A stretch of 64,000 nucleotides of DNA, from NCBI GenBank assembly GCA_015075545.1, contig JABTUC010000002.1:372001-436000 (forward strand), read 5' to 3'. The stretch comes from Ideonella sp. (GTDB lineage: Bacteria; Pseudomonadota; Gammaproteobacteria; Burkholderiales; Burkholderiaceae_C). The notes under the pieces were generated by a model. That model searched no databases. It saw nothing but the letters and a program-made list of their open reading frames with translations, and was not told where the DNA came from. The position numbers were made by a program, and so were the translations under genes. How positions within the stretch are numbered: position 1 is the first letter of the stretch; each line of letters starts with the position of its first letter. This document shows positions 1 to 10,586 of this stretch, piece after piece.

Positions 1-465
1 CCGGAGTAGCTGGTGGCGCGCAAGCTGGCGCCCAATCGCGGCGTGCTGTGCGCCTCTCCCGCCTACATCGAGCGCTGCGGGTTGCCGCGCCGCGTCGAGG
101 ATCTCGCCAAGCACGCGTGCGTGCTGTTCCCGGCGCTCGCGCCGAAAGGCGTCTGGACGCTGCTGCGCGACGGCCGCAAGGTTTCGGTGCCGGTGGCCGG
201 CAGCTTCGAGACCGACGAGATGGACGCGGTCTTCGCCGCTGTCGCCGCCGGGCTGGGCATTGGCGCCCTGCCGCTCTACATGGCGGCCGACGCCGTGCGG
301 CAGGGTCGGCTGGTGCCGTTGCTGCGCCAGTATCACTTTGCGCAGGAGAGCGCCATCTACCTGGTCTATCTGCCCAACCGCACGCTCCCTTCGCGCGTGC
401 GCGTGCTGATCGACTTCCTCGTCGCGCGCTTCGCGCGCACGCCTTCATGGGAGACCGGTTGGTGA
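1..465 (+). CDS. LysR-family regulator, C-terminal fragment with in-frame TAG
   Basis: The visible part matches the effector-binding domain of LysR regulators: a VARKLAPNR-like segment, then a Ser-Pro-Ala-Tyr motif typical of the second lobe, a hydrophobic GLGIGALP stretch and a C-terminal helix ending in FLVARF. The DNA-binding half lies left of the window. Reading the frame back to base 1 gives Pro-Glu-stop-Leu-Val-Ala-Arg. LysR proteins commonly have Asp-Ser-Ser-Leu-Val-Ala-Arg there, so TAG at 7-9 looks like a serine codon changed by one base. The gene is either broken or carries a sequence error; a GTG at 13 could only start a domain fragment. It lies 225 bp upstream of ivd on the same strand, and that gap shows nothing beyond the ivd ribosome-binding site. 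Confidence 0.7.
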
Positions 466-690
466 CCGCTCCGGCTTCGGGTCGCATCACGGTGGCCCGA
501 CATCCATGCCGGCGCCGGGCGGCGCAAGGCGGCGACGCCCGCAGTCATAGGTGTCGCGCGGGGATGGCGCGCCGCCGAGTGACGCCCGCAAGCCGCGGCG
601 GAGCGCCCCTGTTACGCTCGCATTCCCCGGCGGCGGCTTGCCCGCGCGCGCGCCTGTGGCGTCGCGCGCCGGGCCTGACAGGAGACGACC

Positions 691-1861
691 GTGTTCGAGT
701 CCACCTTCCAGATCGACCTCGGCCGACATCGCGATGCTGCGCGACGCGGTGCGCGATTTCGCTCAAGCCGAGATCGCGCCGCGCGCGGCCGACATCGAGC
801 GCGCCAACCACTTTCCGGCCGACCTCTGGCGCAAGCTCGGCGAGATCGGCGTCATGGGGCTCACCGTCGCCGAGGCCTACGGCGGCACCGCGATGGGCTA
901 CCTGGCGCACATGGTGGCGCTCGAGGAGATCAGCCGCGCCAGCGCGGCGGTGGGGCTGAGCTACGGCGCGCACTCGAACCTGTGCGTCAACCAGATCCAC
1001 CGCAACGGCAGCGAGGCGCAGAAGCAGAAGTACTTGCCCAGGCTGATCAGCGGCGAGCACGTCGGCGCGCTGGCGATGAGCGAGCCGGGCGCCGGATCCG
1101 ACGTGGTGAGCATGACGCTGAAGGCCGAGCGCCGCGGCGACCGCTTCGTGCTCAACGGCAGCAAGATGTGGATCACCAACGGCGGCGACGCCGACACCCT
1201 GGTCGTCTACGCCAAGACCGAGCCGCAGATGGGCGCGCGCGGCATGACCGCGTTCATCGTCGAGAAGGGCTTCGCCGGCTTCACGCACGGCCGGCATCTC
1301 GACAAGCTCGGCATGCGCGGCTCCAACACCTACCCGCTGTTCTTTCAGGATTGCGAGGTGCCGGCCGACAACGTGCTCGGCGGCGAGGGCAACGGCGCCA
1401 AGGTGTTGATGAGCGGGCTCGACTACGAGCGCGCGGTGCTGGCCGCCGGGCCGCTGGGCATCATGGCGGCGTGCATGGACGTGGTGGTGCCGTACGTGCA
1501 CGAGCGCAAGCAGTTCGGCCAGAGCATCGGCGAGTTCCAGCTCATGCAGGGCAAGGTGGCCGACATGTACACCACGCTGCAGGCGTGCCGCGCCTACGTC
1601 TATGCGGTGGGCCGCGCCTGCGACGGCGCCGACCACGCGCGCACGCTGCGCAAGGACGCCGCCGGCGCCATCCTCTACGCCGCCGAGAAGGCCACCTGGA
1701 TGGCCGGCGAGGCGATCCAGGCGCTGGGCGGCGTCGGCTACACCAACGAGTTCCCTGCCGGCCGCCTGTGGCGCGACGCGAAGCTGTATGAAATCGGCGC
1801 TGGCACTTCGGAGATCCGGCGCATGTTGATCGGCAGAGAGCTGTTTGCGGAGACCATGTGA
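691..1861 (+). CDS. ivd: Isovaleryl-CoA dehydrogenase, apparent frameshift near the N-terminus
   Basis: FAD-dependent acyl-CoA dehydrogenase of leucine degradation, oxidising isovaleryl-CoA to 3-methylcrotonyl-CoA. Family hallmarks are [15 protein letters not shown], the [10 protein letters not shown] flavin/substrate loop, MWITNGG, the LDYERA segment with the expected catalytic Glu, and a C-terminal GAGTSEIRR motif. The best start is GTG 691, six bases after an AGGAG (680-684), giving [11 protein letters not shown]. This is the usual beginning of the family, but it is in a different frame from the rest, so one net base shift occurs near 721-724. Without the shift, ATG 734 would start a 375-residue protein lacking about 14 N-terminal residues. 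The last 23 codons are partly duplicated 149 bp downstream. The 3' end uses codons (TAT GAA, AGA, TTT) unlike the body of the gene. Confidence 0.88.
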
Positions 1862-2010
1862 TGGCGAAGAGCGAAGCCGATTCGGCGCAGGCTCACGTCC
1901 GCGCAGCGGACGTGAAGGCGCACAGCGCCGGCCGTAGCCAAATTGGGGCCGGTACGTCCGAGATCCGCCGCATGCTCATCGGGCGCGAGCTGTTCGCGGA
2001 GACGATGTAA
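1790..2010 (+). repeat. Duplicated ivd 3' end flanking a hairpin insert
   Basis: Bases 1790-1861 encode the last 23 residues of ivd plus TGA. Bases 1939-2010 encode the same peptide again, 22 of 23 residues identical, plus TAA, at an offset of 149 bp. Sixteen of 72 bases differ, nearly all at synonymous positions, so this is not a fresh tandem duplication. The 77 bp between them contain a perfect 9-bp hairpin (CACGTCCGC, loop GCA, GCGGACGTG). The second copy is fused TAATG to mccB, which suggests it was the original end of ivd. Confidence 0.85.
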
Positions 2011-3635
2011 TGCCCCAGCTCGCGAGCAAGCTCAACCCGCGCTCCGAAGATTTCAAGGCCAACGCCACCGCGATGCGCGCGCTGGTCGACGACCTGCACG
2101 CGCAGGTCGAGCGCGTCGCGCAGGGCGGCCCGGCGGCGGCGCGCGCCAAGCACGAGGCGCGCGGCAAGCTGCTGCCGCGGCAGCGCGTCGAGCGGCTGCT
2201 CGACCCCGGCACGCCGTTTCTCGAGATCGGCGCGCTGGCGGCGATGGGCGTCTACAAGGAGAAGGACGGCTCCGACGCCGCGCCGAGCGCCGGCGTCATC
2301 ACCGGCATCGGCCGCGTCGCCGGCGTCGAGTGCGTGATCGTCTGCAACGACGCCACCGTCAAGGGCGGCACCTACTACCCGCTGACGGTGAAGAAGCACC
2401 TGCGCGCGCAGGAGATCGCGCAGATGAACCGGCTGCCGTGCATCTACCTGGTCGACTCAGGCGGCGCCAACCTGCCCAACCAGGACGAGGTGTTCCCCGA
2501 CCGCGAGCACTTCGGCCGCATCTTCTACAACCAGGCGAACCTCTCGGCGCAGGGCATCGCGCAGATCGCGGTGGTGATGGGCTCGTGCACCGCCGGCGGC
2601 GCCTACGTGCCGGCGATGAGCGACGAGACCATCATCGTCAAGGAACAGGGCACCATCTTCCTCGGCGGCCCGCCGCTGGTGAAGGCGGCGATCGGCGAAG
2701 TGGTGAGTGCCGAGGATCTCGGCGGCGGCGACGTGCACACGCGGCTGTCGGGCGTGGCCGACCACCTGGCCGAGAACGACCTGCACGCGCTCGCGCTGGC
2801 GCGCCAGGCGGTGGCCAACCTCAACTGGGTCAAGCCGCAGCCGCTGCGGCTGCTGGCGCCGCGTGCGCCGCGCTACGCCGCCGAAGAGATCTACGGCGTG
2901 GTGCCGGCCGACACGCGCAAGCCCTACGACGTGCGCGAGGTGATCGCGCGCATCGTCGACGACAGCGAGTTCGACGAGTTCAAGGCGCGCTACGGCACCA
3001 CGCTGGTCACCGGCTTCGCGCACATCGAGGGCATGCCGGTGGGCTTCGTCGCCAACAACGGCATCCTGTTCTCCGAGAGCGCGATGAAGGGCGCGCACTT
3101 CATCGAGCTGTGCTGCCAGCGCCGCGTGCCGCTGGTCTTTCTGCAGAACATCACCGGCTTCATGGTCGGCCGGCGCTACGAGAACGAAGGCATCGCCAAG
3201 CACGGCGCCAAGATGGTCACCGCGGTGGCCACCGCCACGGTGCCGAAGTTCACGCTCATCATCGGCGGCAGCTTCGGCGCCGGCAACTACGGCATGTGCG
3301 GCCGCGCGTACTCGCCGCGCTTCCTGTGGATGTGGCCCAACGCGCGCATCTCGGTGATGGGCGGCGAGCAGGCCGCCAGCGTGCTGGCCACCGTGCGCCG
3401 CGAGGGCATCGAGGCGCGCGGCCGCCACTGGAGCGCCGACGAGGAAGCGGCGTTCCGCAAGCCGATCCTCGAGCAGTACGAGCGCCAGGGCCACCCTTAC
3501 TTCGCCAGCGCCCGGCTGTGGGACGACGGCGTGATCGACCCGGCCGACACGCGCCGCGTGCTGGCGCTGGCGATCAGCGCGAGCCTGAACGCGCCGATTC
3601 CCGAGAGCCCGAAGTTCGGCGTGTTCCGCATGTGA
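2010..3635 (+). CDS. mccB: Methylcrotonyl-CoA carboxylase, carboxyltransferase (beta) subunit
   Basis: Carboxyltransferase half of 3-methylcrotonyl-CoA carboxylase, which moves CO2 from carboxybiotin to 3-methylcrotonyl-CoA in leucine degradation. The 541 residues are the family length. They contain the biotin-dependent carboxyltransferase fold with [16 protein letters not shown] near the N-terminus, the [20 protein letters not shown] segment specific to MCC beta, glycine-rich oxyanion loops ([10 protein letters not shown] and [16 protein letters not shown]) and a C-terminal [20 protein letters not shown] 2010 overlaps the TAA of the displaced ivd tail, indicating ancestral translational coupling to ivd. 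It partners with the biotin-carrying alpha subunit at 5707, four genes downstream. Confidence 0.95.
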   Translation: MPQLASKLNPRSEDFKANATAMRALVDDLHAQVERVAQGGPAAARAKHEARGKLLPRQRVERLLDPGTPFLEIGALAAMGVYKEKDGSDAAPSAGVITGIGRVAGVECVIVCNDATVKGGTYYPLTVKKHLRAQEIAQMNRLPCIYLVDSGGANLPNQDEVFPDREHFGRIFYNQANLSAQGIAQIAVVMGSCTAGGAYVPAMSDETIIVKEQGTIFLGGPPLVKAAIGEVVSAEDLGGGDVHTRLSGVADHLAENDLHALALARQAVANLNWVKPQPLRLLAPRAPRYAAEEIYGVVPADTRKPYDVREVIARIVDDSEFDEFKARYGTTLVTGFAHIEGMPVGFVANNGILFSESAMKGAHFIELCCQRRVPLVFLQNITGFMVGRRYENEGIAKHGAKMVTAVATATVPKFTLIIGGSFGAGNYGMCGRAYSPRFLWMWPNARISVMGGEQAASVLATVRREGIEARGRHWSADEEAAFRKPILEQYERQGHPYFASARLWDDGVIDPADTRRVLALAISASLNAPIPESPKFGVFRM

Positions 3636-3642
3636 GCGCACC

Positions 3643-4158
3643 ATGAACGCACGCAACCACTTCCTGATGCTGGCCCGCTACCAGGTATGGGCCACCGATC
3701 GGCTGCTCGACGGCCCTGTGGCCGGTCTGAGCGACGAGGAGTACCGCCGCGACGCGGGCCTGTTCTTCCGCAGCGTGCACGGCACGCTGAACCACCTGCT
3801 GGTGACCGATCGCGGCCTGTGGTTCGAGCGCTTCGCCAACGGCCGCTCGCCCGCGCGCCGGCTCGACGAGGAGGTGCACGCCGACCGCGCCGCGCTGCAC
3901 GCGGCGCTGAAGCAGGCCGCGCGCGAGTGGCTGCCGGCGATCGGCGCGTGGGACGAGGCGCGCTTCGACGGCACGCTGCGCTACACCAGCGCCAAGGGCG
4001 TGCCGTACGCCGTGCCGTTCGCGCCGACGCTGACCCATGTGTTCAACCACGGCACGCACCACCGCGGCCAGATCAGCGCGGCGCTGACGCGGCTCGGCCG
4101 CGAGGCGCCCGAACTCGATCTGATCTACATGGTGCTGGCCGACGCGCCGCCGCCATGA
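3643..4158 (+). CDS. DinB-family metal-binding protein
   Basis: 171-residue four-helix DinB/YfiT-type protein. The N-terminus (LARYQVWATDRLL) and the two metal-ligand regions, a His in HGTLNHLL near residue 50 and HxxxHHRGQ near residue 140, match the family, whose members bind a divalent metal and sometimes act as thiol transferases. The specific reaction is not evident. It begins 7 bp after mccB and overlaps the next gene by ATGA, so it is part of the leucine operon. Why a DinB protein sits there is unclear; similar placement is common in betaproteobacterial liu loci as far as I recall. Confidence 0.85.
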   Translation: MNARNHFLMLARYQVWATDRLLDGPVAGLSDEEYRRDAGLFFRSVHGTLNHLLVTDRGLWFERFANGRSPARRLDEEVHADRAALHAALKQAAREWLPAIGAWDEARFDGTLRYTSAKGVPYAVPFAPTLTHVFNHGTHHRGQISAALTRLGREAPELDLIYMVLADAPPP

Positions 4159-4934
4159 CCAGCACGTTGGACATCCAACGCCGAGACGGCGTCGCCCGCG
4201 TGTGGCTCAACAGGCCCGACGTGCGCAACGCGTTCAACGACGCGGTGGTCGCCGAGCTGGATGCTGCGTTTCGCGAGCTGGGCGCCGACGCCTCGCTGCG
4301 CGCCATCGTGCTCGGCGGCCACGGCAAGGCGTTCTGCGCCGGCGGCGACCTGAACTGGATGCGCGCGATGGCCGGCTACTCGTGGCAGCGCAACCGCGCC
4401 GACGCGCAGGCACTGGCCGACATGCTGTGGACGATCTACACCTGCCCCGTTCCGGTGGTGGGCCGCGTGCACGGCGACTGCTACGCCGGCGGCGTCGGGC
4501 TGGCCGCCGTGTGCGACGTGCTGGTGGCTGCCGAGGGCGTGCACTTCTGCCTCAGCGAGGCGCGGCTCGGTCTGCTGCCGGCGACCATCGGGCCGTACGT
4601 CGTGCGCGCGCTGGGGCAGCAGGCGTCGCGCCGCTACTTCACCACCGCCGAGCGCTTCAGTGCCGCCGAGGCGCACCGGCTCGGCTTCGTGCACGAGCTG
4701 GCGAGCGCCGGGGCGATCGACGCCAAGGTCGATGCGGTCGTGCAGTCGCTGCTGGCCAACGGCCCGGCCGCGGTGAAGGCGGCCAAGCAACTGGTGCGCG
4801 ACCTCGCCGGCGCGCCATTGAGCGCCGAGCTGCGCGCCGACACCGCACGCCGCATCGCCGACATCCGCGCCAGCGACGAAGGCCGCGAGGGCGTGCAGGC
4901 GTTTCTCGACAAGCGCAAACCGGGCTGGCAATGA
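4155..4934 (+). CDS. Enoyl-CoA hydratase/isomerase family, probable methylglutaconyl-CoA hydratase
   Basis: 259-residue crotonase-fold enzyme. NRPDVRNAFN near the N-terminus, the oxyanion loop GHGKAFCAGGDLNWM, and the second loop GDCYAGGVGLAAVCDV with the SEARLGLLPATIGPYV segment are typical of LiuC-type 3-methylglutaconyl-CoA hydratases. Its position between the two MCC subunits supports this: it would hydrate the carboxylase product to HMG-CoA for the lyase at 8275. The start ATG overlaps the upstream stop (ATGA), and the stop overlaps the start of the next gene in the same way. Confidence 0.9.
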   Translation: MTSTLDIQRRDGVARVWLNRPDVRNAFNDAVVAELDAAFRELGADASLRAIVLGGHGKAFCAGGDLNWMRAMAGYSWQRNRADAQALADMLWTIYTCPVPVVGRVHGDCYAGGVGLAAVCDVLVAAEGVHFCLSEARLGLLPATIGPYVVRALGQQASRRYFTTAERFSAAEAHRLGFVHELASAGAIDAKVDAVVQSLLANGPAAVKAAKQLVRDLAGAPLSAELRADTARRIADIRASDEGREGVQAFLDKRKPGWQ

Positions 4935-5554
4935 ACCTGGCGGCGATCGACCTCGACACCACGCAGCTGCTCGCGCTGGCGGCAGCGCTCGGCTGGGCCA
5001 GCGGCCTGCGCCTCTATGCGGTGGTGTTCCTCACCGGTCTTGTGGGCTGGCTCGGCTGGGTCACGCTGCCGTCGGGGCTGCAGATCCTGCAGCAGCCCGT
5101 GCTGCTCAGTGTGTCGGGGCTGATGTTGCTGGTGGAGTTCTTCGCCGACAAGGTTCCCGGGCTCGACTCGGTATGGGACGCGGTGCACACCTTCATCCGC
5201 ATTCCCGCCGGCATGGCGTTGGCCGCCGCGGTGTTCGGCGGCGACTCGGCCGTCTGGACGACGGTGGCGGCGCTGATGGGCGGCGCCCTCGCTGCCACCT
5301 CGCATGCCGCCAAGGCCACCACGCGCGCGGCGGCCAACACCTCGCCCGAGCCTTTCTCCAACATCGGCCTGTCGCTGCTCGGCGACGCCGCGGTGCCGTC
5401 GATGCTGTGGCTGGCGTGGGCGCATCCGGCGTGGTTCTTCGTGGCGCTGGCGGTCGCGCTGGTGGCGATGGTCGGCGTCACCGTGCTGTTGTTCAGGTTC
5501 CTGCGCGCGCTGCTGCGCTCGCTGCGCGCGCGCTTCGGAACCGTGGGAGCTTGA
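4931..5554 (+). CDS. DUF4126 membrane protein
   Basis: 207-residue hydrophobic protein with about five predicted membrane segments. It matches the DUF4126 pattern: an N-terminal ASGLRLYAVVFLTGLVGWLG, a FFADKVPGLDSVWDAVHTFIRIPAG segment around residues 60-85, then the loop SHAAKATTRAAANTSPEPFSN around residues 120-140. No function is established for the family. It is translationally coupled to the enoyl-CoA hydratase. Its last codons overlap the first copy of the duplicated mccA start region (see 5545-5742), so its exact C-terminus may have been altered by that rearrangement. Confidence 0.85.
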   Translation: MNLAAIDLDTTQLLALAAALGWASGLRLYAVVFLTGLVGWLGWVTLPSGLQILQQPVLLSVSGLMLLVEFFADKVPGLDSVWDAVHTFIRIPAGMALAAAVFGGDSAVWTTVAALMGGALAATSHAAKATTRAAANTSPEPFSNIGLSLLGDAAVPSMLWLAWAHPAWFFVALAVALVAMVGVTVLLFRFLRALLRSLRARFGTVGA

Positions 5555-5706
5555 GGTGTTTCAGAAGATCCTGATTGCGAATCGCGGGGACAAGCGAAGC
5601 GCAGCGCAGCTTGCGGCGAAGGCTCATGCCGGCGCAGCCGGCGTGATGCCGAAGCCAGAATGCCGGCGTCGCGCAGCGACGCGCGATCGCGCCGCGGGAG
5701 CCTGAG

Positions 5707-7728
<2,022 letters not shown>

Positions 7729-7808
7729 TACCGAGAGTTGGCGGGGCTCGCTGTGCCCGCTGCCTGCCGAAAAGCCAGCCGCGAACGCGGCGGCCGGGTC
7801 GACCCCGA

Positions 7809-8123
7809 CTACTCGGCCGGCACCGACTCGGGCGGCATCGACAGCAGCGACGACGACCAGCCCTGCGACGCCCCGAAACTCGACGCCGCACCGCTGCGGC
7901 CGCCTTCGGCCTCGGCCTGCAGCGCCGCGGCGCGAAACGCGGTGGCCAGGCGCCGCAGGTCGTGCGCTTCGCCGCAGGCCTCGCACACCAGCAGCACGTC
8001 GCGCGCGTACGGCGGCTGCTTCAGCAGGCGGCCGACGTCGGCGGCGATGCCGGTCTCGCGCAGCAGTGCGTAGTGGATTCGCGTGGCCAGTTGCAGGCGA
8101 CGGTTGGTACTGCGGTCGATCAT
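7809..8123 (-). CDS. Hypothetical protein, 104 residues
   Basis: A short reading frame on the minus strand between mccA and the HMG-CoA lyase gene, beginning MIDRSTNRRLQLATRIHYAL. The N-terminal 70 residues look like a genuine soluble helical protein (LRETGIAADVGRLLKQPPYARDVLLVCEACG), with a Cys-Glu-Ala-Cys pair. The C-terminal tail is Ser/Gly-rich and low in information. Codon choice matches the surrounding genes. No family was recognised. The frame stays open further upstream into the lyase gene, so ATG 8123 is chosen because it is the first methionine outside that gene. Confidence 0.55.
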   Translation of the reverse strand: MIDRSTNRRLQLATRIHYALLRETGIAADVGRLLKQPPYARDVLLVCEACGEAHDLRRLATAFRAAALQAEAEGGRSGAASSFGASQGWSSSLLSMPPESVPAE

Positions 8124-8239
8124 CGCTGCAACGCTCTCGGTGCGGCCATTGTGGCCGGCGACGCGCGGCGCGCCCATCCCGCGACTGCGGCTGCGGTGGC
8201 GGCCAAGCCCGCGCGCCGGCGCGGGCCGCGGCCCGCCGC

Positions 8240-8258
8240 TATATTGGGGGCATCCCCC
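8240..8258 (+). promoter_or_regulatory. Putative -10 element and GGGGG/CCCCC hairpin before HMG-CoA lyase
   Basis: TATATT at 8240-8245 is an unusually AT-rich hexamer in GC-rich surroundings and fits a -10 box. It runs directly into a perfect inverted repeat, GGGGG-CAT-CCCCC, at 8246-8258, which would lie at or near the transcription start, 17 bases before the lyase ATG. No good -35 is visible. Confidence 0.4.
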
Positions 8259-8274
8259 GAGAGTGAGGCCGATC

Positions 8275-9189
8275 ATGATGCCCAGCCGCGTCACGCTGGT
8301 CGATGTGGGGCCGCGCGACGGCCTGCAGAACGAGAAGGAGCCGGTGGCCACCGCGCACAAGGTCGAGCTGGTGCAGCGCCTGCAGGCCGCCGGCCTGCGC
8401 GAGATCGAGGTCACCAGCTTCGTCAGCCCGAAGTGGGTGCCGCAGATGGCCGACAACGCGCAGGTGATGGCCGGCATCGCGCGCGCGCCCGGCGTGCGCT
8501 ACTCGGTGCTCACCCCCAACATGAAGGGGCTGGAGGCGGCGCTGGCCAGCAGGCCCGACGAGATCGTGGTGTTCGGCGCGGCCACCGAGGCCTTCAGCCA
8601 GCGCAACATCAACTGCTCGATCGCCGAGAGCATCGAGCGCTTCGCGCCGGTGGTGGCCGCCGCACGCGAGGCCGGCATCAAGGTGCGCGGCGCGATCTCG
8701 TGCGCGCTCGGCTGCCCGTACCAGGGCGAGGTGTCGGCCGACGAGGTGGAGCACGTGGTGCGGCTGATGAAGGGCATCGGCGTGCACCACGTCGGCGTCG
8801 CCGACACCATCGGCGTCGGCACGCCGCGCAAGGTGCAGGCGGCGCTGGAGCGCGCGCTCGAGCACTTTCCGCTGGCCGAGGTGAGCGGGCATTTCCACGA
8901 CACCTACGGCCAGGCGCTGGCCAACATCTACGCCTGCCTCGAGATCGGCGTGCACACCTTCGACGCCAGCGTCGCCGGCCTCGGCGGCTGCCCGTACGCC
9001 AAGGGCGCCACCGGCAACGTCGCCACCGAGGACGTGGTGTTCATGCTGCAAGGCCTCGGCATCGACACCGGCGTCGACCTCGACGCGCTGGTCGACGCCG
9101 GCGAGTTCATCTCGGCGCAGCTCGGCCGGCCGCCCGTCTCGCGCGTCGGCCGCGCGCTGCTGGCCAAGCGCGGCAAGGTGTTCGTCTGA
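8275..9189 (+). CDS. mvaB: Hydroxymethylglutaryl-CoA lyase
   Basis: 304-residue TIM-barrel lyase splitting HMG-CoA into acetyl-CoA and acetoacetate, the last step of leucine degradation. Diagnostic features are VDVGPRDGLQNE near the N-terminus (metal and catalytic residues), EVTSFVSPKWVPQMAD, the signature loop SVAGLGGCPYAKGATGN with the catalytic Cys near residue 240, and HFHDTYGQALAN carrying metal-ligand histidines. ATG 8275 follows a GAGTGAGG ribosome-binding site; ATG 8278 is an alternative. It is followed without a gap (TGATG) by a YbaK-like gene. Confidence 0.94.
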   Translation: MMPSRVTLVDVGPRDGLQNEKEPVATAHKVELVQRLQAAGLREIEVTSFVSPKWVPQMADNAQVMAGIARAPGVRYSVLTPNMKGLEAALASRPDEIVVFGAATEAFSQRNINCSIAESIERFAPVVAAAREAGIKVRGAISCALGCPYQGEVSADEVEHVVRLMKGIGVHHVGVADTIGVGTPRKVQAALERALEHFPLAEVSGHFHDTYGQALANIYACLEIGVHTFDASVAGLGGCPYAKGATGNVATEDVVFMLQGLGIDTGVDLDALVDAGEFISAQLGRPPVSRVGRALLAKRGKVFV

Positions 9190-9677
9190 TGAGCGCAGTG
9201 GAGCGGCCCGAGGGTTTCAGGCGCGTCGCGCAGGCGCTGGCGCAGCTCGGCCACGCGCACGCGCCGCTGTGGCTCGACGTCGCGGCGCGCACGTCGCAAG
9301 ACGCCGCCACCGCGTTGGGGGTGGCCGTCGGCCAGATCGCCAAGAGCGTGATCTTCCGCCGCCGCAGCGACGACCGCGCGGTGCTGGTGATCGCCTCGGG
9401 CGACCGTCGCGTCGACGAGGCCAAGGTCGGCGCGGTCACCGGCGCGCTCGGTCGCGCCGACGCCGGCTTCGTCAAGGCCAGCACCGGTTTCGCGATCGGC
9501 GGCGTCGCGCCGCTGGCGCACGCCAGTGCGCCGCTGACGCTGATCGACCGCGACCTGTTCCGCTTCGACGAGATCTGGGCCGCCGCCGGTCACCCCAACG
9601 GCGTGTTCAAGCTGACGCCGGCCGAACTCGAGCGCTACACCGGCGCGCCGGTGGCCGACGTCGTGGTGGCGTCGTGA
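9189..9677 (+). CDS. YbaK/aminoacyl-tRNA deacylase family protein
   Basis: 162-residue single-domain YbaK/ProX-type protein; relatives hydrolyse mischarged aminoacyl-tRNAs in trans. The sequence shows the family's GQIAKSVIFR motif with its conserved Lys near residue 55, VLVIASGDRRVD, and the GFAIGGVAPLAH glycine loop, then WAAAGHPNGVFKLTP near the C-terminus. The ATG overlaps the HMG-CoA lyase stop and the stop overlaps the next start (GTGA), so it is cotranslated in a housekeeping trio. Which tRNA it edits cannot be judged from sequence alone. Confidence 0.85.
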   Translation: MSAVERPEGFRRVAQALAQLGHAHAPLWLDVAARTSQDAATALGVAVGQIAKSVIFRRRSDDRAVLVIASGDRRVDEAKVGAVTGALGRADAGFVKASTGFAIGGVAPLAHASAPLTLIDRDLFRFDEIWAAAGHPNGVFKLTPAELERYTGAPVADVVVAS

Positions 9678-9946
9678 GCTCCCGCCCGGCCGCCACGAGC
9701 CGCGGGCCCGGAGACGGCACCGCGGGCGCCGCGGTGCAAACGGGCGCCGGCGTCGCGTCGCCGTGCATCGACGTCTGCCGCATCGACTCGGCCAGCGGCT
9801 GGTGCGAGGGCTGCCTGCGCACGATCGACGAGATCGCGGCGTGGAGCAGCCTGTCCGACGACGGCAAGCGCGCGGTGTGGCAGCGGCTGGAGCAGCGCCG
9901 CACGCACCGGCAGGCGCAGCGTGGCGCGGGCGAGGCGGTGCGATGA
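9674..9946 (+). CDS. DUF1289 cysteine-motif small protein
   Basis: 90-residue protein beginning at GTG 9674 inside the preceding stop. After a low-complexity N-terminus comes the DUF1289 core: SPCIDVCRID, then GWCEGCLRTIDEIAAWSSLSD and a Trp-containing helix. The four cysteines (C-x3-C ... C-x2-C) are usually interpreted as a metal or Fe-S site; function is unknown. Start choice is uncertain because the first 30 residues are not conserved-looking. It overlaps the following gene by four bases. Confidence 0.82.
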   Translation: MSSRPAATSRGPGDGTAGAAVQTGAGVASPCIDVCRIDSASGWCEGCLRTIDEIAAWSSLSDDGKRAVWQRLEQRRTHRQAQRGAGEAVR

Positions 9947-10581
9947 AGCGCGTCGGCTTCTGGTTCGACGTCGTCTCGCCGTTCGCCTACCTGGCGTTCG
10001 AGCACCTGCCGCAGGCGCTCGTCGGCTGCAGCTACGAGGTGCAGTACCGGCCGGTGCTGTTCGCCGGGCTGCTCTCGCACTGGGGCCACAAGGGGCCGGC
10101 CGAGATCGCGCCCAAGCGCGCCTGGACGTTCCGCCACATCGCGTGGCTTTCGCACACGCTCAGCGTCCCGTGCGAGACGCCGGCGACGCATCCGTTCAAC
10201 CCGCTGCCGCTGCTGCGGCTCGCGCTGGCGTGCTGCGACGCGGGCGGCACGCCGAACCGCCACGTCGTCGAGACGCTGATGCGCCACGTCTGGCGCGGCG
10301 GTGCCGAGGCCGGCGACCCGGCGCGGCTGCGCGCGTTGAGCGAGGCGCTGGCGCCGCGCCGCGACCCGGCCGGCGACGAGGTCAAGGCCGAGTTGCGCAG
10401 GTGGTCCGACGAGGCGCTGGCGCGCGGTGTGTTCGGCGTGCCGACCTTCGATCTCGACGGCCGCCTGTTCTGGGGGCTCGATGCGCTGCCGATGCTGCGC
10501 GCCGCGCTGCACGGCGACGCCTGGTTCGACGGCCCGCAGTGGGATGCCGCCGGCATCGCGCCGCCGGGCGTGACGCGCTGA
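9943..10581 (+). CDS. DsbA-fold 2-hydroxychromene-2-carboxylate isomerase family protein
   Basis: 212-residue thioredoxin-like HCCA isomerase/kappa-class GST relative. It begins with WFDVVSPFAYLAFEHLP, the strand-turn-helix where the family places its glutathione-binding Ser, and ends with GVFGVPTFDLDGRLFWGLDALPML, the conserved GVP cis-proline segment. Characterised members isomerise naphthalene-degradation intermediates with glutathione, but no aromatic-degradation genes are nearby, so the substrate is open. It overlaps the DUF1289 gene and converges on the PAP2 gene with a 5-bp gap. Confidence 0.87.
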   Translation: MKRVGFWFDVVSPFAYLAFEHLPQALVGCSYEVQYRPVLFAGLLSHWGHKGPAEIAPKRAWTFRHIAWLSHTLSVPCETPATHPFNPLPLLRLALACCDAGGTPNRHVVETLMRHVWRGGAEAGDPARLRALSEALAPRRDPAGDEVKAELRRWSDEALARGVFGVPTFDLDGRLFWGLDALPMLRAALHGDAWFDGPQWDAAGIAPPGVTR

Positions 10582-10586
10582 GGCTG

